From contig CP016211.1 in the NCBI GenBank assembly GCA_001931535.1, forward strand, positions 3,252,501 through 3,316,500: a stretch of 64,000 bases of DNA. Direction: 5' to 3'. Position 1 is the stretch's first letter, and each line of letters begins with the position of its first letter. Made by a program: the position numbers and the translations under genes. Below, one piece after another: positions 9,084-16,423 of the stretch. Origin of the DNA: Minicystis rosea (GTDB lineage: Bacteria; Myxococcota_A; Polyangia; Polyangiales; Polyangiaceae). The notes below the pieces were generated by a model, which saw only the letters and a list, made by a program, of their open reading frames with translations, did not search any database and was not told the origin of the DNA.

Positions 9084-10208
9084 ATGATTCCGCCGATCGA
9101 CGTCACCCAGCTTTCGCCTCCCGCCCAGAAGATCGCCGCGGCCTCTGCGCCCCCGAAGCTCCAGGAGATGGCGGCGAAGGGCATCGCCCCCGGTGTCCGT
9201 CCGGCCGACGTCGTCGCGCTCTTGGTCGTGCTCGGTCAGAGCGAGAACGAAACGGTGCGCGCCACCGCGCAGGCCACGCTGGCCAAGCCGCCGGATCAGC
9301 TCCTCGCGGGCGCCCTCTCCTCGGACTTGCAACCGGCGGCCATCGACGCGCTGGCGGCGGCCTGCATCGAGCGGCGGGACGCGCTGGAGAAGATCCTCGC
9401 CATGCCGCGCATCGCGATGGAGACCGTCGAGGATGTGGCCCGGCGCGGGAGCGAGCAGGTGACGGAGCTCATCGCGACCAACGAAGATCGGCTGCTCAAG
9501 CACCCGCGCATCATCGAGATCCTCTATCTCAACAAGAACACGCGCATGTCGACGTCCGATCGCCTCATCGATCTGGCGGCGCGCAACGGCGTGACGCTCA
9601 CCGGGATCCACGCGTTCAAGGAGGCGGCGGTCGCGCTGCAGAACGAGCTGATCCCGGAGGCCAGCGAGGAGCCGACCCCCGATGACGTGCTCTTCCGGGA
9701 GACGCAGGAGCTGGCCGAGGCCCTCGAAAACGCGGCCGAAGGCGAGACGGACACCCACGAGGAGGACGAGGAGGGCAACGAGCACATCAAGGAGCAGTAC
9801 AAGGGGCTCCACCAGCGGCTCGCCGACATGACGATGTCGCAGAAGATCCGGCGCGCCACGCTCGGGACGCGGGAAGAGCTGATGCTCCTCGTGCGCGACC
9901 ACAACAAGATCATCGCGGCGGCCGCCATCCGCAGCCCGAAGATGCAGGAGAGCGAGGTCACGATGGTGAGCCGCAACCGCAACATCTCCGACGAGGTGCT
10001 GCGGATCATCGGCAACACGCCGGAGTGGCTGAAGAGCTACGGGGTGAAGAAGAACCTCTGCGAGAACCCGAAGACGCCGGTCACCATCGCCCAACGCTTG
10101 GTGCAGCACCTCCGCGAGAACGATCTCCGATCCATCGCCAAGAGCAAAAACGTCACCGGCCCGATCAAGGACGCGGCGCGACGGCACCTCGATCGGCGGA
10201 AGACCTAG
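9084..10208 (+). CDS. Conserved protein of unknown function, helical, HEAT-like
   Basis: Protein of 374 aa, ATG at 9084. I do not recognise a named family. The sequence is almost entirely helical, with repeated leucine/alanine helices and recurring motifs such as TELIATNEDRLLKHPRIIE and LLVRDHNKIIAAAAIRSPKM that resemble HEAT/ARM-like or DUF2336-like repeats. A strongly acidic linker (GETDTHEEDEEGNEH, near residues 225-240) splits the protein into two halves. There is no signal peptide or transmembrane helix, so it is probably cytoplasmic. It is divergently transcribed from the SPFH gene, and a clear hairpin terminator follows at 10233-10257. Confidence 0.75.
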   Translation: MIPPIDVTQLSPPAQKIAAASAPPKLQEMAAKGIAPGVRPADVVALLVVLGQSENETVRATAQATLAKPPDQLLAGALSSDLQPAAIDALAAACIERRDALEKILAMPRIAMETVEDVARRGSEQVTELIATNEDRLLKHPRIIEILYLNKNTRMSTSDRLIDLAARNGVTLTGIHAFKEAAVALQNELIPEASEEPTPDDVLFRETQELAEALENAAEGETDTHEEDEEGNEHIKEQYKGLHQRLADMTMSQKIRRATLGTREELMLLVRDHNKIIAAAAIRSPKMQESEVTMVSRNRNISDEVLRIIGNTPEWLKSYGVKKNLCENPKTPVTIAQRLVQHLRENDLRSIAKSKNVTGPIKDAARRHLDRRKT

Positions 10209-10232
10209 GCTCCCACGGCTCCGGAAGGGCGC

Positions 10233-10257
10233 CCCCTGCGCGGCCCAAGCGCAGGGG
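10233..10257 (+). terminator. Hairpin terminator after the unknown helical gene
   Basis: CCCCTGCGC (10233-10241), a 7 nt loop and GCGCAGGGG (10249-10257) form a perfect 9 bp GC stem 24 bp past the stop codon, followed by ATTTCCG. The short T stretch fits a weak intrinsic terminator ahead of the NikR-like gene. Confidence 0.7.
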
Positions 10258-10296
10258 ATTTCCGTTGTCGGTCGCGGATCTGCTAGCCTCCGGCCG

Positions 10297-10773
10297 ATGA
10301 GCGACCTCGTGCGCTTCGGCGTCGCCATGGACCGGACGCTGCTCGCCGCGTTCGATCGGCGTATCGCCGCCCGCGGGTACGAGAACCGATCGGAGGCTCT
10401 CCGCGATTTGGTGCGCGCCGATCTGGCCCGTGGGGAATGGGATCGCGGCGGCCACGTCGCGGCCACCCTGACCGTCGTGTACGACGCGCGGGCGCACGAT
10501 CCACTCGCGGAGATCGTGGCCGAGCACGGGGGCGCGGTGCGCGGGAGCATGCGCTTGCCGCTTTCGGGAGGGCGCGCGCTCGAGGTGATGGCGCTGACCG
10601 GCGCCGCGGCGGAGCTGACCAGCATCGCCGGGCGCGTGGGCGGGGCGCGGGGCGTCCTCTCGTGCGAGCTGACACTGGCCGCCGGTGCGTGGAACGCGGT
10701 CGGGCCCGAGGGCGGGCCGCAGAGACAAGGCTCGCCACCCGCTCCGCCAACCGGCGGTCAGGAGATCGCATGA
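10297..10773 (+). CDS. NikR-family ribbon-helix-helix regulator lacking the nickel ligands
   Basis: Protein of 158 aa. The N-terminus (LVRFGVAMDRTLLAAFDRRI, then RGYENRSEALRDLVR) is a textbook NikR ribbon-helix-helix DNA-binding domain. Residues 53-130 follow the ACT-like C-terminal domain (ATLTVVYDARAHD, RALEVMALTG, GARGVLSCELTL). In E. coli NikR the metal is held by H76, H87, H89 and C95. By alignment here, H87 is R86, H89 is P88 and C95 is A94; only H77 could stand in for H76. The protein should therefore not bind Ni(II) in the usual way. The stop overlaps the start of the downstream SDR gene (ATGA), so the two are co-translated. No nickel transporter is nearby. Confidence 0.85.
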   Translation: MSDLVRFGVAMDRTLLAAFDRRIAARGYENRSEALRDLVRADLARGEWDRGGHVAATLTVVYDARAHDPLAEIVAEHGGAVRGSMRLPLSGGRALEVMALTGAAAELTSIAGRVGGARGVLSCELTLAAGAWNAVGPEGGPQRQGSPPAPPTGGQEIA

Positions 10774-11519
10774 GCACGCCCCGGTTCGCATCCGCACCGC
10801 CGCCGCCGCCGCTGGAGCGACCGCGACGCGTCCTCGTGGTCGGCGCCACCGGGCGGCTCGGCGTGGCCGTCGCCCGCGCGCTGGCCAAGCGCGGTGACCA
10901 CGTGGCGATCACGGCCCGCGACCCGCAAAAACTCGCTGATTTGGCCGACGATCTGGCGGAGCTCGGGCCTCGTCCGCGCGTCGTGGCTGCCGATCTCCGC
11001 GAGCGCGATTCGGTGGATCGCATCGCGGGTCAGCTCATCGCCACCGGCGGGGTCGACGACGTTGTGCTCGCCTGTGGGCCCTTCCCGCGGACACCGCTGG
11101 AGACGTTGCGCCGCGAGGACCTCGAAGAGACGCTCACCGTGCACGCGATCGCGCCGCTGCTCCTCGTGAATGGGCTCGCGGGCGAGCTGAGCCGCCGCTC
11201 GGGTGCGGTGGTAGCGCTCGCGGATGCGGGGGTGAGCCGCCCTTATGAAAACCACGTCGCGTACCTGACGGCGAAGGGCGCGCTCCAGACGGGGTTGCGG
11301 GCGCTCGCCGTCGAGCTCGCGCCGCATGTCCGGGTCAACGTGGTGGCGCTCGGGATCGTGGCCGATCCGGAGGCCGATGCGGATCCTCTTCGCACCCATC
11401 GGCTCGCGGCACGCTCGCCGCTGGGCCGGTTCGGGACACCGGCGGAGGTGGTGCACGCGGTGCTGTCCTTGCTCGATGCGACGTGGACGACAGGCGAGAT
11501 CTGGGGCATCGGTCGCTGA
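10770..11519 (+). CDS. Short-chain dehydrogenase/reductase (SDR), pteridine-reductase-like
   Basis: Protein of 249 aa; ATG at 10770 overlaps the NikR-like stop by 4 bp. A Rossmann fold is clear: VVGATGRLGVAVARAL for the cofactor glycine motif, then an ARDPQKL loop fitting NADP(H). The catalytic pair is Y-x-x-x-K in HVAYLTAKGAL. The usual NAG motif is replaced by ACGPF, and the catalytic Ser falls in LADAGVS, a pattern seen in pteridine-reductase/FolM-like and other divergent SDRs. The substrate cannot be stated. Coupling to a regulator suggests a small regulated operon. Confidence 0.87.
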   Translation: MSTPRFASAPPPPPLERPRRVLVVGATGRLGVAVARALAKRGDHVAITARDPQKLADLADDLAELGPRPRVVAADLRERDSVDRIAGQLIATGGVDDVVLACGPFPRTPLETLRREDLEETLTVHAIAPLLLVNGLAGELSRRSGAVVALADAGVSRPYENHVAYLTAKGALQTGLRALAVELAPHVRVNVVALGIVADPEADADPLRTHRLAARSPLGRFGTPAEVVHAVLSLLDATWTTGEIWGIGR

Positions 11520-11531
11520 CGCCACGAAACA

Positions 11532-11552
11532 CGGCGCGAGCGAAACGTGCCG
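11532..11552. terminator. Weak hairpin between convergent SDR and LysR genes
   Basis: CGGCGCG (11532-11538), loop AGCGAAA, CGTGCCG (11546-11552): a 7 bp stem with one G-U pair in the 37 bp convergent gap. Plausible shared terminator, but the stem is short. Confidence 0.4.
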
Positions 11553-11556
11553 CGCG

Positions 11557-12450
11557 TCAAGGCTTGAAGAGGTGCTCGCCGAGGAAGTCGACGAGCACGC
11601 GCAGCTTGGGGGCGAGGAGCCGGTGCGCGGGCCAGAGGACGTGGAACGTCCCGGTGCTCGTGGTGAACGGGTCGAGCACGGAGACGAGCGCGCCGCGCTG
11701 AAGCTCGTCGCGAACGGCGAAATCGGGCGCGTAAACGAGGCCGAGGCCGCGGGCGGCGAGGCCGAGGAGCGCTTCGAGGCTGTTGCCGCTCAAGGCGACG
11801 GGCAACGAAGGAACGTCGCCGTGAAGCGCCCAGGGCTGGATCTTCCCGGTCGTGGGGAAGCGATAGAGGAGGCACGCGTGACGCGCGAGATCGTCGAGAC
11901 GGCGCGGGGTTCCTCGTTCACGCAGGTAGTCGGGAGAGCCGACGACGAGGAAGCGGAACGTCCCGAGGCGGCGCGCCGAGAGGCGTGAGTCGACGAGGTC
12001 TCCGCTGCGCACGACGGCGTCGAGGCCTTCTTCGATGACGTCGACGAGATGATCGTCGTAGTCGATGTCGAGCTCCACCTCGGGATAACGCCGCCGGAAC
12101 TCGGGCAGGACGGGACCGAGCAAGCGATTGCCGATGGCGGGCACGCCGATGCGGAGCTTGCCGCGCGGCGCCTCCCGCGCGTGGGAGAGCTCGGCCTCGG
12201 CGTCGCCGAGATCGGCGAGGATGCGCTGGCAGCGCTCGAAGAAGAGCTCGCCCTCCGGCGTGAGGCGGATGCTGCGCGTGCTCCGATGAAAGAGGCGGAC
12301 ACCGAGCCGCTCTTCGAGGCGCGCGACGCTCTTGCCCACCGCCGACGACGACACGCCGAGGAGCCGCCCCGCAGCGACGAAGCTGCGCGTCTCGGCCGCG
12401 CGCACGAAGGCGGCGAGACCGCTCAAGCTGTCGACGCCGATTGCGGACAT
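11557..12450 (-). CDS. LysR-family transcriptional regulator
   Basis: Protein of 297 aa from the ATG at 12450. A GTG at 12498 would put a TTGACA box inside the gene, so the ATG is preferred. The N-terminal winged helix-turn-helix is intact (FVRAAETRSFVAAGRLLGVS, then AVGKSVARLEERLGVRLF, then STRSIRLTPEGELFFERC). The effector domain follows (RIGVPAIGNRLLGPVLPEF, LDAVVRSGDLVDS, GLAARGLGLVYAPDFAV), most like the subgroup that controls neighbouring oxidoreductases or hydrolases. It is divergent from the lactonase-like lipoprotein gene with 138 bp between, the usual arrangement for a LysR regulator and its target. Confidence 0.92.
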   Translation of the reverse strand: MSAIGVDSLSGLAAFVRAAETRSFVAAGRLLGVSSSAVGKSVARLEERLGVRLFHRSTRSIRLTPEGELFFERCQRILADLGDAEAELSHAREAPRGKLRIGVPAIGNRLLGPVLPEFRRRYPEVELDIDYDDHLVDVIEEGLDAVVRSGDLVDSRLSARRLGTFRFLVVGSPDYLRERGTPRRLDDLARHACLLYRFPTTGKIQPWALHGDVPSLPVALSGNSLEALLGLAARGLGLVYAPDFAVRDELQRGALVSVLDPFTTSTGTFHVLWPAHRLLAPKLRVLVDFLGEHLFKP

Positions 12451-12588
12451 TTCGTCGGTGGTTAGCGGACCGCGACGATGATTGTCAACGAAGGGCACCG
12501 CTCTATCTTCACGGCGCGAGAGGCGTCACCGCGCGGTTCGATCGAGCCGCGTGCGCCTCGTGACCTACGGCTTTCTCTGGAGGCGACG
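12451..12588. promoter_or_regulatory. Divergent LysR/lactonase control region with a TTGACA box
   Basis: The 138 bp between the LysR ATG and the lactonase-like ATG contains TGTCAA at 12483-12488, a perfect TTGACA on the minus strand. A partial -10 (CTAACC or GCTAAC) lies 16-17 bp on, about 10 bp before the LysR ATG, so the LysR mRNA may have almost no leader. For the plus-strand gene, GGAGG at 12579-12583 is a strong ribosome binding site before the ATG at 12589. Confidence 0.55.
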
Positions 12589-13458
12589 ATGCCGTCCATC
12601 TCACGCGCCGTGAGCGCGCTCGGTTTGATCCATCTTCTCTCGGCGTGCGCGGCCACGCCGCAATCTCCCGCAAAGGCCGCGGCGAGCACGACCGCGGTGC
12701 GGCTCTACGTGCTCGACTGCGGGCACATCGACATCCCGAACATGAAGCTCTTCGCCGACGTGCCCGAGTATGTCGGCGCGCGCGGCTCGCTCGCGGTGCC
12801 GTGCTTCTTGGTGCGGCATCCGCGCGGCAACCTGCTCTGGGACACCGGTCTGAACGATGCAATCGCCCGCGAGAAGGACGGCGTGATCGACGCCGCAGGC
12901 GGACACGCGACCGTGAAGGCGACGCTTCGGGCACAGCTCGACGCGCTCGGGATCGCGCCGGACGAGATCACCTATGTCGGGATCTCGCATCTCCATGCGG
13001 ATCACGCGGGGAACGCGAACCTCTTTCCCAAGTCGACGTGGCTCCTGAACCGGGCCGAGCTCGCGTGGGGCAGCGCGACGCCTGCGCCGTTGGGCGTCGA
13101 TCCGACGACGTTCAGCGCGTATCGGACGGCGAAGGTGAAGCTCCTCGACGGCGACGAGGATGTGTTCGGTGATGCGAGCGCCGTCGTGCTTCAGACCCCG
13201 GGGCACACGCCCGGTCACCAGAGCCTCGTCGTTCGGCTCGCGCATGCGGGCACGCTCGTCCTCTCCGGCGATCTCTGTCACACGCGCGCCAACTGGGAGA
13301 AGCATCGCGTCCCTGCGATGAACCACAGCCGCGAGCGGACGCTCTCGTCGATGGATCGTGTCGAGGCGCTCGTCGTGCGCGAGCACGGTCGATTCGTCGT
13401 GCAGCACGCCATCGAGGACGTCGGTTCCCTGCCCCGCTTCCCTTCCTACCTCGAGTAG
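12589..13458 (+). CDS. Lipoprotein metallo-beta-lactamase-fold hydrolase, N-acyl homoserine lactonase-like
   Basis: Protein of 289 aa. A GGAGG site 5 bp before the ATG fixes the start. Residues 1-20 form a lipoprotein signal (LIHLLSACAA, lipobox LSAC). The mature part is a metallo-beta-lactamase fold with the zinc motif HxHxDH in SHLHADHAGN, a further metal His in TPGHTPGHQSLV, the bridging Asp in LVLSGDLCHT, and a late His in VQHAIED. The opening LYVLDCGHIDIP and LVRHPRGNLLWDTGLN are typical of the AiiA/AttM-type quorum-quenching lactonases, though many relatives act on other esters and lactones. Export to the envelope is inferred. It is probably controlled by the divergent LysR gene. Confidence 0.87.
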   Translation: MPSISRAVSALGLIHLLSACAATPQSPAKAAASTTAVRLYVLDCGHIDIPNMKLFADVPEYVGARGSLAVPCFLVRHPRGNLLWDTGLNDAIAREKDGVIDAAGGHATVKATLRAQLDALGIAPDEITYVGISHLHADHAGNANLFPKSTWLLNRAELAWGSATPAPLGVDPTTFSAYRTAKVKLLDGDEDVFGDASAVVLQTPGHTPGHQSLVVRLAHAGTLVLSGDLCHTRANWEKHRVPAMNHSRERTLSSMDRVEALVVREHGRFVVQHAIEDVGSLPRFPSYLE

Positions 13459-13476
13459 CGATCGCACGCGTCGCGC

Positions 13477-13501
13477 GCGATGGATGGCGTCGATCCATCG
13501 C
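13477..13501. terminator. Perfect hairpin between convergent genes
   Basis: GCGATGGAT (13477-13485), 7 nt loop, ATCCATCGC (13493-13501): a perfect 9 bp stem in the 50 bp gap between two convergent stop codons, so likely a two-way terminator. Confidence 0.7.
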
Positions 13502-13508
13502 TTCGCGC

Positions 13509-14861
13509 TCAGCGGGTGAAGAAGAGCTCCACCGAGGTGGCGGGCGAGCCGTCGAGGTGCTCGCCGCCGAGGATGGCGAGGCTCGCGAGCTGGGTGGGCA
13601 CGGGGGTGGCGCCGCGACGAGGCTCCTTCAAGGGCAGCTCGGTGACGCCGCCGGTGAGGTCGATGGTGAACGTGTGGGTCGTGCCGTCGGGCTCGTCGCC
13701 GACGACGAGCATGCGCGTGCCTTCGAGCACGTAGGCCGTGGTCTTCGCGAGGGTGACTGCGGGCGTGGCGCCTTCGGGCACCTTGGCGGTGCACATGACC
13801 ACGCACGCAGGATCGAGGAGACGCGTGGGCGATGCCGTCGTGCCGTTGGTGCCGCCGATGAGGCCCACGCCTTTGCCGCCGTCGGTCACGGCGGCGGCGC
13901 CTTCCACGGGATCCGCGGGATACCCGCGCGCAGCGAAGGCCGTGGCGCCGTCCGCGAGGACCTCCACGCCGGGCCCTTCGGCACTGCCGCCGGCGATCAC
14001 GAGACCCACGGTGTCGATCCACACGGCCGCGGCACCCTTGCGGGCGATCGAGGTGCTGTAGGCCGTGAGGGTGCCGTCGGCGGCCACTTCGAGGACGGCG
14101 CGGCTCGGCGTGTTGCGACGGCTGCCGCCGACGATGAAGGCGCGGCCATCATCCGCGGGCACCGCGATGCCGCCCGCGACGTCGGCGAACGAGCCGAGGC
14201 CCGTGGGGAGCGCGGCGCCGTACGTCGTGCTGCTCGAGTAGTCGACCCACGTTGCTCCGGCGGAATCGATCAGGAGGACGGCGTCGCCGAGCGTCGCGAT
14301 GCTCTCCGGCGTGCGCGGCCAACCGCCGGTGACGGCCGGCGCCATGCTGAGCAGATCGAACGCGTCGACCTGCGTCGGATCGGCGGTGTCCTCGTCCCCC
14401 ATCGCCTTCGCGCCGCCGGTGACGAGCACGTAGCGATTGCCGATGACGCCGCCAATCCCGCCGACGTGCGTCTGCGAGAGGCCCTCCGTCGGGCGCGCCC
14501 ACTGGCCGAGGCGCTGCACGAAGACCGGGAGCTCGCCTTCCACGCCGCCGACGGGGATGCCCGTGAGCGATCGGCCGCGCATCACCGTCGCGCCGGTGGC
14601 GTCGAGGCCGGTCACCTCGATGTTGATTTGTTGGTCGTCGCCGATGTTGCCGAAATCAAACGTGCCGCCGGGCTCGGTCGACACCGCGGCGTCGACGCTG
14701 CCGTCGAGCGAGACGATGCTCACGTTCACTTTGGCGACGGGAGGATCGGCGGTGAAGGCGTCCTTCTCGAGGCCGGCGGTGACGTCGATGCCGAGCGACG
14801 TGGATTTCTTGCAGGACAGGAGACCGAGCAAGGCGAAAACGACGGGAAGCGCAGAACGCAC
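13509..14861 (-). CDS. Lipoprotein with kelch/propeller-like repeats
   Basis: Protein of 450 aa. I use the GTG at 14861, which opens a compact signal ending in the lipobox LLSC (ALPVVFALLGLLSCKKS). After an N-terminal beta domain (NVSIVSLDGSVDAAV), the rest has repeating blades of the form VLVTGGAKAMGDEDT, AFIVGGSRRN, GLVIAGGSAEG, GLIGGTNGTT and LAILGGEHLDGS, the LxxxGG rhythm of kelch-type beta-propellers. Such lipoproteins are common in Myxococcota and have no assigned activity; binding rather than catalysis is the usual guess. It is divergent from pabB. Confidence 0.8.
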   Translation of the reverse strand: MRSALPVVFALLGLLSCKKSTSLGIDVTAGLEKDAFTADPPVAKVNVSIVSLDGSVDAAVSTEPGGTFDFGNIGDDQQINIEVTGLDATGATVMRGRSLTGIPVGGVEGELPVFVQRLGQWARPTEGLSQTHVGGIGGVIGNRYVLVTGGAKAMGDEDTADPTQVDAFDLLSMAPAVTGGWPRTPESIATLGDAVLLIDSAGATWVDYSSSTTYGAALPTGLGSFADVAGGIAVPADDGRAFIVGGSRRNTPSRAVLEVAADGTLTAYSTSIARKGAAAVWIDTVGLVIAGGSAEGPGVEVLADGATAFAARGYPADPVEGAAAVTDGGKGVGLIGGTNGTTASPTRLLDPACVVMCTAKVPEGATPAVTLAKTTAYVLEGTRMLVVGDEPDGTTHTFTIDLTGGVTELPLKEPRRGATPVPTQLASLAILGGEHLDGSPATSVELFFTR

Positions 14862-14951
14862 GGCCGGAGGGTGGCGCGGACGAGCGGGAGCGTCGAGCGA
14901 ATTGGCTCGGTTGTCGTTCGCGTCCCCCGTGCGCCGTACTAACGTCCCCAC

Positions 14952-16292
14952 GTGCTCCTCGCCCGCGAGGTCTCCGTCCCTCCCGATCCGCCGCTCCTCG
15001 CCCGCCGATTGCTCGGTGTTGGCGGTCGTGCGGTCGCGTTGCTCCACACCGCCGCGCAGGCAGGCTGCGAGCCGCCTGGCCTCGGCCGCTGGTCCTTCGT
15101 GGCCGCCGATCCCGATCGCCGCAGCAGCCATCTCGATCCGATCGGAGATGATCCGCTGTCGCTCGCGAGCGGCGGCTTGGCGTTCGTGCCGCGTTGGATC
15201 GGTGTCGTTCCGTACGAGCATCGCCGCGCGGCGCTCGAGCGTCCCGCGTGGGTCGGTCGCGACACGCGGCCCGCGCCCATGCCGGTGGATCCGATCTGGC
15301 TGCGCTATCCCGCGGTGGCGGCGATCGATCACCACACCGGCCGCGTGCTCGCCGTCGGCGTCGATCGCGCCGCGGTGAGCCGGCTCGCGGCCGCGCTCAC
15401 CACGCGCGAGCCGCCGCCGGGGCCGCTCGTGGTGGAGGCCGGCGACGCCGAGCCGCCGGCGCGTCACGCCGAGCGCATCGCCGCGGCCCGCGAGCTGATT
15501 GCCCGCGGCGATCTCTATCAGGTGAACCTCGCGCGCCGTCTCTGGATCAGGCTGCGGGAAGGCGATCCCCTCGCCCTTTACGTGAGCCTCACGCAGCGAG
15601 CGCCGGCGGCGTTCGGCGCCTGCTTGCATCTCTCCCCCGATCTCTCGGTGGTGTCGACGTCGCCGGAGCTGCTCCTCCGCGCGGAGCCCAGGGCGCAAAG
15701 TCGTTTCGTTCCGGGTGGTTTCGGTGCCCTCTTCACTGCGCCGATCAAGGGCACGCGCCCTCGCGGAGAGGATGCGATCGCGGATCGATCGCTGGCCCAC
15801 GAGCTCGACGAAGATCCCAAGGAGCGCGCGGAGCTGACGATGATCCTCGACGTGGAGCGCCACGATCTCGGGCGCGTGGCGGAGGTAGGATCGGTGCGTG
15901 TCGTCGATGGGCCCCGGGTGGTCACGCACCGCACGGTCCATCACCGGCTGGCGCTGCTCTCGGCGCGAGCGCGTGCGGACGTCTCGCGCGCGGAGGTGCT
16001 CACCTCCATGTTGCCGAGCGGCAGCGTGACCGGCGCGCCCAAGGTGCGGGCCATGGAGGTCATCGCTCGGTTGGAAGCCTCACGACGCGGCCTCTATACT
16101 GGAGGGCTCGGCTTCGTGGCGCACGACGGCGGCGTGACCCTGGCGATGGCCATCCGCACGGCCGTGCTCCAAGGCAACGACGGCGAGTACTGGGCGGGCG
16201 GCGGCATCGTCGCGGACTCGGATCCGGGGCGCGAGGTCGAGGAGACCCGCTGGAAGGCCGTACAGATCCTCCGGGCGGCTTCACGGCCTTGA
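14952..16292 (+). CDS. pabB: Aminodeoxychorismate synthase component I
   Basis: Protein of 446 aa, GTG start at 14952. The C-terminal chorismate-binding domain is complete: RELIARGDLYQVNLARR, VVSTSPELLLR, APIKGTRPRG, DVERHDLGRVAEVGSVRV, MLPSGSVTGAPKVRAM and GGIVADSDPGREVEETRWKA. The PIKGT motif carries the Lys typical of PabB and not of anthranilate synthase. It converts chorismate to 4-amino-4-deoxychorismate for folate together with a glutamine amidotransferase. The partner pabA and lyase pabC are not in this window. It is followed, 131 bp later, by argS. Confidence 0.92.
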   Translation: MLLAREVSVPPDPPLLARRLLGVGGRAVALLHTAAQAGCEPPGLGRWSFVAADPDRRSSHLDPIGDDPLSLASGGLAFVPRWIGVVPYEHRRAALERPAWVGRDTRPAPMPVDPIWLRYPAVAAIDHHTGRVLAVGVDRAAVSRLAAALTTREPPPGPLVVEAGDAEPPARHAERIAAARELIARGDLYQVNLARRLWIRLREGDPLALYVSLTQRAPAAFGACLHLSPDLSVVSTSPELLLRAEPRAQSRFVPGGFGALFTAPIKGTRPRGEDAIADRSLAHELDEDPKERAELTMILDVERHDLGRVAEVGSVRVVDGPRVVTHRTVHHRLALLSARARADVSRAEVLTSMLPSGSVTGAPKVRAMEVIARLEASRRGLYTGGLGFVAHDGGVTLAMAIRTAVLQGNDGEYWAGGGIVADSDPGREVEETRWKAVQILRAASRP

Positions 16293-16423
16293 GGCGGCGC
16301 CGGCGCGGCGATCCAAGCGGGAGATCGTGCCTGGATCGCGCGGTGGCCGTGCCGGCGTGTGACCGGCCTTGCAGCCCAAACTTGGCCGATCCGAGCGGGT
16401 CACGTTAGACGCCCTCGATAGCC

